Assembly: GCF_001499905.1 (NCBI RefSeq)
Contig: NZ_LQIS01000034.1
Span: 1-64,000, forward strand
DNA length: 64,000 bases
Reading direction: 5' to 3'
Origin: Mycobacterium sp. GA-1285
GTDB taxonomy: Bacteria > Actinomycetota > Actinomycetes > Mycobacteriales > Mycobacteriaceae
The position numbers and the translations under genes were made by a program. Each line of letters begins with the position of its first letter. The first letter of the stretch is position 1. Below, one piece after another: positions 27,993-36,336 of this stretch. Below the pieces are notes generated by a model. That model had not been told where the DNA came from and ran no database searches. It saw only the letters and a list, made by a program, of their open reading frames with translations.

Positions 27993-29546
27993 GTGGCGAC
28001 CGCGGCGGGGCGAACTGGCGAACGGGCATCCTCACAGCAGCCCTGGACGGCCGTGGCACCTCAGGCTGATGCGCCGTTGATCGGCTGCTTGGCCGCAGTG
28101 ATTTGCGTCATCGGCGCGGGGAACCCGTCGTTCTGGTACGACGAGGCCGCCACTATGTCGGCGACCGGCCGCTCACTGGCGGAGCTGGCGAAGCTGATCG
28201 CCACCAGCGACGCGGCACACCCGCTCTACTACCTGCTGATGCACGGATGGTTCGAGATCGCGCCACGAACCGAGTTTTGGGCACGAGTACCCAGTTCGAT
28301 CGCGATCGGCTTCGCCGCGGCGGGACTCGTGGTGTTGGCCCGGTTGCTTTCGAATCGGGCTCTCGGAATCAGCGCCGGGTTGGTGTTCGCGATCCTGCCG
28401 CGAGTCACCTGGGCCGGCATCGAGGCGAGGCCCTATGCACTGACCTGTGTTGCGTCCATCTGGCTGACGGTTCTACTGGTCGTCGCCGCCCGCCGCGGAA
28501 GGAGCTGGTTGTGGGCTGCTTACGCGGGGCTATTTGCCGTATCGGTGTTGCTTCACATCCACCTGGCGATGATCGCGTTGGTGCATCTGGCTGTCGTTGT
28601 GGTTCTCCGGTTGCCCCGGTCGACGATGATCCGATGGGTCGCGGCCACGGGAACCGCTGTAGCCGTGCTGATTCCGTACTTGGCATTCTTGAGTGGACAG
28701 ACGTCGCAGCTGGCGTGGATCGAGCCGTTGAGCCTTGAGACATTGGCTCACGTCTTCGGAACGCAGTACTTCGACCGCTCGATTCCGTTCGCCGCCATCG
28801 CAGCGCTAGTGGTGGTGTTGTCGTTCGCGATTCCTCGCTACCGACGGCAATGGCGCACCGTTCCCGGCTCGCTGGAGGTCGTGGCGATATCGGCGCTGTG
28901 GATTGTGCTGCCTACCGGATTTATCCTCGTCGCCTCCGCGATACTGCAACCGCTCTACGCCGATCGGTATCTGACTTTCACCGCTCCCGCTGCCGCTCTG
29001 GGGATTGGGATGTGCGTGGTGGTGCTGGGACGCAATGCCAGGGGTATCGCCATCATCTGCGCGTTGTTGGCCGTCGCTGCTGTGCCCAATTACATCTGGC
29101 AGCGCAGCGATTATGCCAAGGCGAAGATGGATTACAGCCAGGTCGCCGATTTGATCAGCGCGCATGCGTCTCCGGGTGACTGCTTGCTTCTGGACGACAC
29201 CGTCGATTGGCGGCCAGGCCCGATTCGGCCACTGGCGCATGCTAGACCAGCGGCCTACGCGGGTCTCGTCGACGTGGGTCTGGGCCGGCCCGCGGAGGAA
29301 GCAGGGCAGCTATGGGACTCCAACCTTGCTCCGTTCCAGGTGGTCGACCGCATCGCGAAATGCGATGTGATTTGGACGATCTCGCAGAAAGACCCGACGC
29401 TGCCGTCGCATGAGGCAGGTATCGCGCTCCCACCGGGACCGCGTTTCACCACCGCGAATGCCTTTTGGGTGCCGCGAGACCTCGGTTTTCGCCTCGTTGA
29501 GCGGTGGCAGTTCAACATCAGCCAGGTGATCAAAGCTATCCGATAG
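27993..29546 (+). CDS. GT-C fold membrane glycosyltransferase (PMT/ArnT-like)
   Basis: A 517-residue polytopic membrane protein with about ten to twelve hydrophobic helices. The first periplasmic loop has WYDEAATM (residues 48-55), the W-x-D-E signature of family 39/83 polyprenol-phosphate-dependent glycosyltransferases. AHPLYYLLMHGWFEIAPRTE is the conserved loop after it. A soluble region of about 150 residues forms the C-terminus. The expected donor is a decaprenyl-phospho sugar used outside the membrane, on lipoglycan or protein; donor and acceptor cannot be assigned. The GTG at 27993 follows GAGGGA. It lies just beyond the integrase relic. Confidence 0.8.
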   Translation: MATAAGRTGERASSQQPWTAVAPQADAPLIGCLAAVICVIGAGNPSFWYDEAATMSATGRSLAELAKLIATSDAAHPLYYLLMHGWFEIAPRTEFWARVPSSIAIGFAAAGLVVLARLLSNRALGISAGLVFAILPRVTWAGIEARPYALTCVASIWLTVLLVVAARRGRSWLWAAYAGLFAVSVLLHIHLAMIALVHLAVVVVLRLPRSTMIRWVAATGTAVAVLIPYLAFLSGQTSQLAWIEPLSLETLAHVFGTQYFDRSIPFAAIAALVVVLSFAIPRYRRQWRTVPGSLEVVAISALWIVLPTGFILVASAILQPLYADRYLTFTAPAAALGIGMCVVVLGRNARGIAIICALLAVAAVPNYIWQRSDYAKAKMDYSQVADLISAHASPGDCLLLDDTVDWRPGPIRPLAHARPAAYAGLVDVGLGRPAEEAGQLWDSNLAPFQVVDRIAKCDVIWTISQKDPTLPSHEAGIALPPGPRFTTANAFWVPRDLGFRLVERWQFNISQVIKAIR

Positions 29547-29846
29547 ACGCTTACCCTCGTCGCCGCTACCACGCTCCGGGAGACGCTGCAGGCATCGACA
29601 CACTCACCAGATGCGGCGCTGTGCAACGCGTGGACGGATGCTCGCGTGGCCGGCGTGCTACGGGCCCTGTTCGGTGTCACGACGTCGCAGGGGTCTCCTC
29701 CTGGTTGAAATCCCCGGTCGATTTGATGTTCAAGTTCCCCGGATGAGTTCTCCGGTCGCGACGTTGACTCGATCGAACGCCGCTTCGTTTGTCGCCGCAC
29801 CTTCGGGGGTAGTCGATGAACGCTGTTTTACTCGAGAGGAGGCGCT
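29547..29846. other. Intergenic, nothing recognised
   Basis: About 300 bp between the glycosyltransferase and the DUF2510 gene. Open frames are short and match nothing I know. The only feature is the GAGAGGAGG ribosome site at its right end. It may contain eroded mobile DNA, but no motif shows this. Confidence 0.4.
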
Positions 29847-30125
29847 ATGACCGACTTGAGCACTCTCTTCGGATCGCTCCAGTCGATCATCTGGCTGCTG
29901 GTGGTCATCCTCATCATCGCCGTGATCATCTGGGCTGTGCGTATCGCATCCGCGCCGCGACCACGGTCGCACGAGCCACCGCCGGTGGTGCAGCAACCGA
30001 TCGTGCAGCAGCCGACGCCGAGCAGCGGTCTGGCGCCAGGCTGGTACCCGGACCAGAACGACCCGAACTCGATGCGCTATTACGACGGCCGGACGTGGAC
30101 GTCACAGACCGAACCCCGCCGCTGA
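29847..30125 (+). CDS. DUF2510 domain membrane protein
   Basis: A 92-residue protein with one N-terminal membrane helix (about residues 13-32), a Pro/Gln linker (VVQQPIVQQPTP) and a C-terminal DUF2510 module. The module reads APGWYPDQNDPNSMRYYDGR then TWTSQTEP, the family's W-Y-P-D and R-Y-(W/Y)-D-G residues. The module is widespread in actinobacterial membrane proteins; its function is unknown. A strong GGAGG lies 6 nt before the ATG. Its stop codon is directly followed by the decayed SDR fragment on the other strand. Confidence 0.85.
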   Translation: MTDLSTLFGSLQSIIWLLVVILIIAVIIWAVRIASAPRPRSHEPPPVVQQPIVQQPTPSSGLAPGWYPDQNDPNSMRYYDGRTWTSQTEPRR

Positions 30126-30290
30126 CTAGAACGGCAGCGTCGTACCGTTCCTTCTCCGCGAACCCCACAATCTCCTGGCGTCGTCGTAATCGCATGCGAC
30201 CGCGCCCCGACCGCTCAGTGTCGGCCACCCTTCAAGCCGTACCGGCTGTCGATGCGGACGTTGGCAAACACCAGCGCCGCCGCCTTGACC
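30126..30290 (-). pseudogene. Decayed 3' end of an SDR oxidoreductase
   Basis: Minus-strand translation gives RLEGWPTLSGRGAVACDYDD then ARRLWGSRRRNGTTLPF. The intact SDR at 33972-34862 ends in YGLKGAPTLSGRGAVACDYD then DARRLWEFAEKETGTSLPI. DNA identity is plain through the GGCGTCGTCGTAATCGCA region (30178-30195 here, near 34027-34044 there). The fragment holds only the last 50 or so codons, and frameshifts appear near both ends. Nothing upstream resembles the rest of an SDR. It is a remnant of a paralogue or of an imported copy. Confidence 0.75.
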
Positions 30291-30450
30291 ACCCTCGAGG
30301 CGAATCGTCGGCACGGGAGAGTAACGGCCGCCCGCTGGACTGATCGTGAGGCGCTCGCATTTCCGCGATCGTTACCATGACCGGGTCGGTCGATGAGTTG
30401 CTCGCCGCGGAGACGGTTGCCACGGCTGTTGGGCTGAAGGGGTGTATGGG

Positions 30451-30729
30451 GTGGCCGAGAACCTCGATGTCGATCCCACAGGTCTGCGCACGGCCGCCGC
30501 GGGCAGTGACGGACTCGCCGCCGCGTTGGGTGCTACCCCATCAGCAGCGAGCGCAGGAGGCGGTCAGGCGACGCACGCGGCAGTGTCGGCCATGGACGCG
30601 GCAATTGCCACGGCGCGCCTTGGCCAGTCGGCGCGGATATCCCAGCAGGCCGCCGACATGCAGTCGGCCGGCAGCACCTACCAGAGCACCGACGAACGCG
30701 CTGCCGGCGAACTCGCGGAATCGATGTGA
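30451..30729 (+). CDS. EspC-like type VII secretion target (DUF2580)
   Basis: A small helical protein of 92 residues, ENLDVDPTGLRTAAAGSDGL followed by Ala/Gly/Gln-rich helices. It matches the EspC/DUF2580 family of ESX-associated proteins, WXG100-sized substrates without a signal peptide. The GTG at 30451 was chosen because GAAGGGG lies 8 nt upstream; a GTG three codons earlier is possible. Its stop overlaps the GTG of the next gene (GTGA), so it is coupled to the DUF1023 hydrolase. Secretion through an ESX system is inferred from family; no ESX core gene is in the window. Confidence 0.75.
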   Translation: MAENLDVDPTGLRTAAAGSDGLAAALGATPSAASAGGGQATHAAVSAMDAAIATARLGQSARISQQAADMQSAGSTYQSTDERAAGELAESM

Positions 30730-32315
30730 CCCCAGCCAGCGCGGTGGGCAGCTCGACGGTGCCGCTGCGCTCTCAGATCGCGAATTGGGATGTCGCGCAT
30801 CTGGAGAGTGCTGCAACGAGGTGGCGCTCGCTGGCCGCCCAATCCGAGCGGCTGTTCGCAGAACACGCGCAGAACGTGCGTATGCCGGGCGGCACCACGT
30901 GGAAAGGCAGCGCTGCCGAGGCAGCATCCGACCGTGTTACCGCCGACATGGTGGTGGTGCGGCGCCATAGCGACCTCATGCGACAGGCTGCCGCCGCTGC
31001 GGCCCGCGGCTCAGGTGATCTTCGAGCCGCCCAAGTCAAAGCACTGGATGCCATCGCCGACGCCGAAGCCGATGGATTCCGGGTCGGCGAGGACTTGTCC
31101 GTGACCGACACACAGCAGCGAGAGCCAGCCGAAGCAGCCGCCCGCCAGCGCGTCGCAACCGAGCACGCGGAGTACATCCGCTGGCACGCCGAGCAACTGG
31201 CGCAGACGGACAGCCACATCGCAACCCAGGTGACGGCCACGGTCGCTGAGTTGGGGGGCACCACATTCGAGCAGTCCGGCGATGATTCGACACAGATGCT
31301 CACTGACGACGAGGAGCGCCAGGGGCCGGAGTATGCCACCGACATATCCTCGGGTGACGTCGAGGTGATTGATCGGGCCAATCGTGAACTGCTTCAGGAG
31401 ATGTTGGAGGACGTCCAGCAGTTGCCCGACGGTCAGGTCAAGCAGGACCGGCTGGCCGACATCGCCGCCATCGAAGAAGCTCTGCGGGTGCCCGACTCCC
31501 ATCTGATCTATGTGGAAAAGCCCGACGACTGGTCCGAGATGGTCCCAGCGGCGACGGCGGTCAGCGACCCGTTCGAGGCCGACCACGTCTCCGTGACCGT
31601 TCCCGGCGTATCGAGCACCACTCGCGGCGCGATAGCCGGCATGACTCGCGAAAGTTACCAACTACAGCAAGAAGCGATCGATGTCGCCAGAAGAGTCGGG
31701 GCAAGCCAGAATGTCGCGGCTGTGGCATGGGTGGGGTATCAGCCGCCGCCGAACTTGGGGTCGACCGACGTGCTCAGCGATGACCTGGCCCAGGCAGGGG
31801 CGCCCAAACTCACGTCCTTCCTGCACGACCTCGACGCCGCCAAGCGCAACCCTGACCAGACCCTTGCCTTGTTCGGACATTCCTATGGCTCGTTGACGTC
31901 GGGCATCGCCCTTCAGGACGGAGCCAGCCAAGTGGTGGACAATTCAGTGATGTACGGGTCGCCGGGATTCAAGGCCGACACCCCTGCCGACCTCGGAATG
32001 AACGACAACAACTTCTTTGTGATGTCGGCGTCAGACGACCCGATCAACTACATTGCCGACCTTGCGCCGCTACACGGCTGGGGATCGAGCCCGAACGACG
32101 TCATCGACGACGACGGAGATCTTCGGTTCCGGTTCCAACACCTGGAAGCAGATGCCGGCCTCACACCTATCGACGGCTACGAATCCAAGATCGGGGCGTC
32201 TGGGCACTCGGAGTATGGCCGCGATGCAGGAGATCGAATGACCGGATACAACCTGGCGGCAATCCTGCTCGACCGCCCAGATCTCACGGTGAAGGAAACC
32301 CCGCTCTCATGGTGA
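30726..32315 (+). CDS. DUF1023 alpha/beta hydrolase with WXG-like N-domain
   Basis: A 529-residue two-part protein. Residues 1 to about 240 are helical and Ala/Glu-rich and contain WKGSAAEAASDRV, a W-x-G turn like that of WXG100 proteins. Residues about 270-529 form an alpha/beta hydrolase (DUF1023). Its nucleophile motif is ALFGHSYGSLTSG (Ser near residue 386), and candidate acid and His residues appear at SDDPINYIADLAPLHG and GHSEYG. No signal peptide is present. Lipid or peptidoglycan-lipid substrates are possible, but none is established. It is coupled at both ends, to the EspC-like gene upstream and the LppA-like gene downstream. In M. tuberculosis a similar gene (Rv2542) precedes lppA. 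Confidence 0.8.
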   Translation: MTPASAVGSSTVPLRSQIANWDVAHLESAATRWRSLAAQSERLFAEHAQNVRMPGGTTWKGSAAEAASDRVTADMVVVRRHSDLMRQAAAAAARGSGDLRAAQVKALDAIADAEADGFRVGEDLSVTDTQQREPAEAAARQRVATEHAEYIRWHAEQLAQTDSHIATQVTATVAELGGTTFEQSGDDSTQMLTDDEERQGPEYATDISSGDVEVIDRANRELLQEMLEDVQQLPDGQVKQDRLADIAAIEEALRVPDSHLIYVEKPDDWSEMVPAATAVSDPFEADHVSVTVPGVSSTTRGAIAGMTRESYQLQQEAIDVARRVGASQNVAAVAWVGYQPPPNLGSTDVLSDDLAQAGAPKLTSFLHDLDAAKRNPDQTLALFGHSYGSLTSGIALQDGASQVVDNSVMYGSPGFKADTPADLGMNDNNFFVMSASDDPINYIADLAPLHGWGSSPNDVIDDDGDLRFRFQHLEADAGLTPIDGYESKIGASGHSEYGRDAGDRMTGYNLAAILLDRPDLTVKETPLSW

Positions 32316-32956
32316 CCCGACAGTGCGGCGAACGAGCGCCGCGCCGCCTGGCGGCACTGACTTTTCTGTTGTGTACCTCGACGTTGATAGGTGGCTGCAC
32401 CTTGACCGAGAATCCGCACGAGTCCAAGACCGTCAAGGGTGATGAGGCGGTGCAACTGATCGACAGCATGCGCGACAAGGGCTCCTACGAGGACACCCGC
32501 GAACGCCTCAATGAGACCGCCCGCGTGATCGGCGAACGGATCGCCGCAGCCGTCCCCGGCCAGACCTGGAGATTCGATGACGACCCGCACGGGCTGAAGG
32601 CCGCCAGGAACGGAGCATTGTGCGAAAAGCTCAATGCAGACGTCGCGCGGCGTCCCCGAGCGGACCCAGTTGTGTTCGGCAGGACGTTCTCCGCGGAGGA
32701 GTTCGCGACAGCGGCCGACATCGTGCACGAAGAAGCCGCGCAGTACGGCGCCACGGACGATTCTTCGCTGTTCAACGAGCAAGACAAGCGCGACTTCGAC
32801 CTGCAGGGCAACGGTTACGAATTCAACCTTGGACAAATCAATTTCGCCACACTCACGATCACCGGCGACTGCTTCCTTCTGCAGAAGGTGCTCGAGCTGC
32901 CACCCGGGCAGCTCCCACCAGAACCACCCATCCTGCCGACGACACCCACTCCGTGA
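32309..32956 (+). CDS. LppA/LppB-like lipoprotein
   Basis: A 215-residue lipoprotein. The signal peptide ends in the lipobox LIGGC (lipid-modified Cys30). The mature part closely follows M. tuberculosis LppA/LppB: EAVQLIDSMRDKGSYEDTRE, PGQTWRFDDDP, QYGATDDSSLFNEQDKRDFD, and ITGDCFLLQKVLELPPGQLP near the end. Function is unknown. It overlaps the hydrolase stop; ATG 32309 and GTG 32312 are both possible starts. As the last gene of a three-gene unit with an EspC-like protein, it may act at the cell surface. Confidence 0.88.
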   Translation: MVTRQCGERAPRRLAALTFLLCTSTLIGGCTLTENPHESKTVKGDEAVQLIDSMRDKGSYEDTRERLNETARVIGERIAAAVPGQTWRFDDDPHGLKAARNGALCEKLNADVARRPRADPVVFGRTFSAEEFATAADIVHEEAAQYGATDDSSLFNEQDKRDFDLQGNGYEFNLGQINFATLTITGDCFLLQKVLELPPGQLPPEPPILPTTPTP

Positions 32957-32983
32957 CCGCCGGTGTGGACCACCCGGCCACGG

Positions 32984-33460
32984 TCAGCAGCAAACGGTCG
33001 TCGTGGTTGTCGGTTCGCCGTCGCGTGCGGTACCAGCGCAGCACCGATCCCCTTCGACGTCGGCGTCCTGGCGCAATGAGCCGCTGCCGAATGTCTCGGA
33101 GTCAGCCAGCACGGCGTAGACCTCCCATTTTTCGCCGGCAGGCCCCCTGACCCAGACCTTGTCCTGTTTGGCAAAGCAACACGTCGTGCCGATCTCCTCG
33201 TCGGTGAACAGGCCCTCCCCCGCGAGCCGCGCGAGTTCGGCGTGCACCGTCTCGCTGGATTCCACCTCGACGCCGAGGTGGTTGATAGTTCCGCCCTTCC
33301 CGTGATTCTCCAGTAGGACGAGCTTGAGCGGCGGGTCGACGATGGCGAAGTTGGCGTACCCCTCTTTGAGCTTCGCGGGCTCTGCGTTGAACAGCTTCGA
33401 ATAGAACGTGACGGCTTCGTCGAGGTCGTCGACGTTGAGTGCCAGTTGAACCCGGGACAT
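32984..33460 (-). CDS. ArsI/CadI family VOC metalloenzyme
   Basis: A 158-residue vicinal-oxygen-chelate protein close to M. tuberculosis CadI (MSRVQLALNVDDL, NFAIVDPPLKLVLLEN). The ArsI C-As lyase residues are present: metal ligands Gln5, His61 and Glu113, and the vicinal pair Cys94-Cys95 in GTTCCF that binds trivalent organoarsenicals. Additional CC pairs occur at 140-141 and at the C-terminus (157-158). It therefore may cleave methyl- or aryl-arsenicals, or be a cadmium-inducible protein as named in M. tuberculosis. The ATG at 33460 has GGAGGT just upstream. It diverges from an ArsR gene with operator repeats between them. Confidence 0.87.
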   Translation of the reverse strand: MSRVQLALNVDDLDEAVTFYSKLFNAEPAKLKEGYANFAIVDPPLKLVLLENHGKGGTINHLGVEVESSETVHAELARLAGEGLFTDEEIGTTCCFAKQDKVWVRGPAGEKWEVYAVLADSETFGSGSLRQDADVEGDRCCAGTARDGEPTTTTTVCC

Positions 33461-33479
33461 GGTGACCTCCATACCTGTG

Positions 33480-33536
33480 TGACATATATCGAACTCGAGG
33501 TAGGGCCGATACTGCCACCTTTTTGATATATGTCAA
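33480..33536. promoter_or_regulatory. Paired ArsR operator-like sites
   Basis: TGACATATATCGA (33480-33492) and TTGATATATGTCAA (33523-33536) are inverted copies of one AT-rich element within the 97-bp divergent gap. Their AT content contrasts sharply with the GC-rich surroundings. The arrangement suits an ArsR dimer at each promoter. Confidence 0.65.
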
Positions 33537-33557
33537 CCCATCTGGCACGATGGATTC

Positions 33558-33917
33558 ATGCCCAAAGCGTTGCCGATGGTCGACATCTCCGCCCCTGTTT
33601 GCTGCGAGCCGGTCGCAGCCGGGCGGCTCGACGACGCCGCGGCCCTCGGCATCGCCCTGCGCCTCAAAGCGCTGGCCGACCCCATGCGAGTCACGCTGGT
33701 GTCGCTGCTGTTCAGTGCAGCGGAGGGCGAACTGTGCAGCCGAGATCTCGCAGCGGACGTCGGCCTTTCCGAGTCCACCGTCAGTCATCACCTGTCGCAG
33801 CTTCGCAAAGCGGGCCTGGTGGAATCCGAGCGACGCGGCATGAACGTCTATCACCAACCCAACCGCGACGCCCTGGCGGCTCTGTGCCGCGTACTCGATC
33901 CGAGTTGCTGCCTGTAG
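33558..33917 (+). CDS. ArsR family metalloregulator
   Basis: A 119-residue winged-helix repressor (recognition helix LSESTVSHHLSQLRKAGLV). Cys15-Cys16 near the N-terminus plus Cys60 match the layout of the arsenite site of Corynebacterium glutamicum ArsR (Cys15, Cys16, Cys55). The C-terminus ends in a further Cys pair (SCCL). This suggests As(III)/Sb(III) sensing rather than Cd(II)/Pb(II), though the latter is not excluded. It is divergent from the ArsI/CadI gene and probably represses both. Confidence 0.88.
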   Translation: MPKALPMVDISAPVCCEPVAAGRLDDAAALGIALRLKALADPMRVTLVSLLFSAAEGELCSRDLAADVGLSESTVSHHLSQLRKAGLVESERRGMNVYHQPNRDALAALCRVLDPSCCL

Positions 33918-33971
33918 CCGATCGTAGAGCCGCTGTGCCACAACGCTTTTGGGGCGCTCGGCCAACCCACC

Positions 33972-34862
33972 TCAGATCGGCAGGCTGGTACCGGTTTCCT
34001 TCTCCGCGAACTCCCACAGCCGTCTGGCGTCGTCGTAATCGCACGCCACCGCGCCGCGCCCGCTCAACGTCGGCGCACCCTTCAAGCCGTACCTGCTGTC
34101 GATGCCGACATAACTGCCGGGTGGAATCGGCTCGGTGATGCAGTACAGCGTCGGCGCCGCGCCCGCTTCGAGGTCGTTGGCCAGCACTCGGGCCGCCGCC
34201 TTGACCACTGCGTGAAACACGGCCATCACCGGCTTTTCGGAGACGTTCGACAGGTTCGAGGCCACCCAGCCGGGGTGCGTCAGGAAGCTGGTGATCGGCG
34301 AGCCGGCCTCGCGCAGCCGGCGGTCCAGTTCGAGGCCCCATAGCATCACGGCCAGCTTTGAGCGGGCGTATGCCGGGAAGGCCGACCAATTGCCGGTGCG
34401 CAGATGAGGGTCATCGAAGTCGATGCTCGCCGACTTGTGCGCGTCGGAGCCCACGTTGATGATCTTCGACCGCACTCGCCCGAAGAGCAAATTGCTCAAC
34501 GCGAACGGCCCTAAGAAGTTGGTGCCGAGCGTGATCTCGAAGCCGTCCACGGTTTCACGTCGGCTCTGCGCGACGAGGCCCGCGTTGTTGATGAGGATGT
34601 CGACGTCGCCCTCGAGCAGATCCGGGAAGGCGCGCACCGACGACTGATCGGCCAAGTCGAGCTTGACCACTGACGTGTCGCCGCCCATCTCCGCGGCCCG
34701 TTGTGCGCCCAACTCGAGGTTGCGCACCGCCAGGATGACATGTGCGCCCGCAGCGGTCAGGGCCCGCGCCGTCGCCAAGCCGACTCCGTTGGTCGCGCCC
34801 GTGACGATGACCCGCTTTCCGCTCAGATTGCCGAGCCGGCTCGGCGACCAATTCGTAGCCAC
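33972..34862 (-). CDS. Short-chain dehydrogenase/reductase
   Basis: A 296-residue classical SDR of the retinol-dehydrogenase-like group. Cofactor motif TGATNGVG, structural NNAG (DILINNAGLVAQS) and active site Ser with Y-x-x-x-K (AYARSKLAVMLWG). VGSDAH replaces the more usual VSS. An Arg after the second strand (AVRNLE) favours NADP(H). The substrate is unknown. The C-terminal SGRGAVACDYDDARRLWE is shared with the decayed copy at 30126-30290. Confidence 0.88.
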   Translation of the reverse strand: MATNWSPSRLGNLSGKRVIVTGATNGVGLATARALTAAGAHVILAVRNLELGAQRAAEMGGDTSVVKLDLADQSSVRAFPDLLEGDVDILINNAGLVAQSRRETVDGFEITLGTNFLGPFALSNLLFGRVRSKIINVGSDAHKSASIDFDDPHLRTGNWSAFPAYARSKLAVMLWGLELDRRLREAGSPITSFLTHPGWVASNLSNVSEKPVMAVFHAVVKAAARVLANDLEAGAAPTLYCITEPIPPGSYVGIDSRYGLKGAPTLSGRGAVACDYDDARRLWEFAEKETGTSLPI

Positions 34863-34936
34863 CGTGTGAGGCTAGGTGATGCGGTGGAGCGCATGATCGT
34901 TGACACGACACAGTGGTGCTGGTTGTCTACTGGCCG

Positions 34937-35380
34937 ATGAGCGACTCCGCCCGCGAGATCGAGAATCTCGTCTACGCCTACGCTGAGCGAATCGACGCCG
35001 GCGATTTCGACGGTGTCGGCGCACTCTTCGCCCATGGCCGGATCCGCGCCGTCGAGAACGGGCCGCCGGAAACGGTTTTCGAGGGCGCGACCCGAGTGCG
35101 ACAGATGTTCGAGACGGCGGTGCGCCTGTACGACGACGGCACCCCCAAGACCAAGCACCTCACCACCAATGTGACGATCCACGTCGACGAGGACGCCGGG
35201 ACCGGTCACGCTAGCGCCTACTACTGCGTCACGCAGGCCACCCCCGAACTGCCACTGCAGGTCATCGTGGCCGGCCGATACCGCGACACCTTTCACCGCG
35301 TCGACGGCTCATGGTGGTTCGACACTCGCACCATGTTCGTCGACCAGGTGGGCGACACCAGCCACCACCTCACGTTCTAG
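34937..35380 (+). CDS. SnoaL/NTF2-like fold protein
   Basis: A 147-residue alpha+beta barrel protein beginning MSDSAREIENLVYAYAERID, with AGDFDGVGALFAHGRIR and a C-terminal AGRYRDTFHRVDGSWWFDTR. This matches the SnoaL-like/steroid-isomerase-like group. Family members include isomerases, dehydratases and binding proteins, so the reaction is open. The ATG at 34937 was chosen because the fold begins there; an upstream GTG would add hydrophobic residues with no support. Confidence 0.78.
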   Translation: MSDSAREIENLVYAYAERIDAGDFDGVGALFAHGRIRAVENGPPETVFEGATRVRQMFETAVRLYDDGTPKTKHLTTNVTIHVDEDAGTGHASAYYCVTQATPELPLQVIVAGRYRDTFHRVDGSWWFDTRTMFVDQVGDTSHHLTF

Positions 35381-35381
35381 C

Positions 35382-35404
35382 GGCGGCCACGACCTTCAGC
35401 CGCC
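35382..35404. terminator. Possible hairpin between convergent genes
   Basis: GGCGGC (35382-35387) and GCCGCC (35399-35404) form a 6-bp GC stem with an 11-nt loop in the 24-bp gap between convergent genes. No T-run is present, so support is weak. Confidence 0.3.
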
Positions 35405-36301
35405 CTACGGCGCGAACTCGCCCACCACGTCAGCGACCCGACGCACCTGGTCGACGTCGGAACTCGTTGGGATCAAATGAATCTCGTCGGTACCGATGTC
35501 CTCGAACCGGCGCAAGACGTCGAGCAGTTCTTGTTCACTGCCCGCCCAGCCGGTCGTGGGTGCCATCGCGTCGACCACGTCGGCAGGAATCCAGTTCATG
35601 TACCGCCGCAGATGACGGTGCACCTGCTCGCGCGGTCGGTCGTCCTCGCCGATCGCGAACCAGAACGACGTGGCCAGGTGCGGTGCGGGTTTACCGGCCT
35701 GAGCCCACGAGGCGCGGGCGACATCGAACAACTCGTTCTGCCCGTCGACGTCCAGATCCAGGGTCGTGCCTGCCAGCCCGTCGGCCCACAGTGCAGCACT
35801 GCGCACCGTCCTCGGGCCGATCGTGCCGACCAACAACCTCGGGCCGCCGGACTGCACCGGCGCCGGGCCGACCGGGAGGACGGATTCGGTGACTTTCTCG
35901 CCCGCCCAGACCCTGCGCATCACGGCGACGCGGTCGGCCATCGCCCGCATCGTTTGGCCGGCCGGGTCCGCGCCGACCGCGCGGTAGTCCTCTTCCCTAC
36001 CGCCGACACCGAGACCGACCGTCAACCGTCCGCCGCAGAGCATGTCGCCGGTGGCCAGCGCCTTGGCCAGCATCACGGGGTCGTGCAGTTGCGGGACCAC
36101 CACGGTGGTCACCAGGCGAACCCGCTCGGTCCACGCGGCGAGCGCCCCGAGCAGCGTCAGCGAGTGCGGGTTGTCGAACGCGACGCGCTCTCCCCAGCAC
36201 AGCGACGAGAAGGGCCCGTCGTCGATCACCCGCGCCCACGTCTCGAGCGTCTCCGCGTCGAGATCGGCTTCCATGACCGGCATCGTCATCCCGATTCGCA
36301 C
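35405..36301 (-). CDS. LLM class F420-dependent oxidoreductase
   Basis: A 298-residue luciferase-like TIM-barrel flavin/deazaflavin enzyme. Family features are VRLVTTVVVPQLHDPVMLAK, GGRLTVGLGVGGREEDYRAV and LLVGTIGPRTVRSAALWADG. Mycobacteria use many such enzymes with F420; the substrate is not predictable. It faces the SnoaL-like gene tail to tail and diverges from a VOC gene 35 bp away. Confidence 0.85.
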   Translation of the reverse strand: MRIGMTMPVMEADLDAETLETWARVIDDGPFSSLCWGERVAFDNPHSLTLLGALAAWTERVRLVTTVVVPQLHDPVMLAKALATGDMLCGGRLTVGLGVGGREEDYRAVGADPAGQTMRAMADRVAVMRRVWAGEKVTESVLPVGPAPVQSGGPRLLVGTIGPRTVRSAALWADGLAGTTLDLDVDGQNELFDVARASWAQAGKPAPHLATSFWFAIGEDDRPREQVHRHLRRYMNWIPADVVDAMAPTTGWAGSEQELLDVLRRFEDIGTDEIHLIPTSSDVDQVRRVADVVGEFAP

Positions 36302-36336
36302 GTCGGCGATTCTGGCACGGCTGGCAGCATGGGGAC

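Noticed and set aside
27741..28059. Extension of the integrase relic as a real 188-codon gene
   Set aside because: The N-terminal half matches nothing, overlaps the start of the glycosyltransferase and lacks a ribosome site. Only the distal part resembles an integrase.
30377..30970. Plus-strand ORF of 197 codons starting MTGSVDELLAAET
   Set aside because: It overlaps the EspC-like gene and the hydrolase in another frame and becomes Arg/Pro-rich after 25 codons. The first 25 codons look protein-like but have no supporting family.
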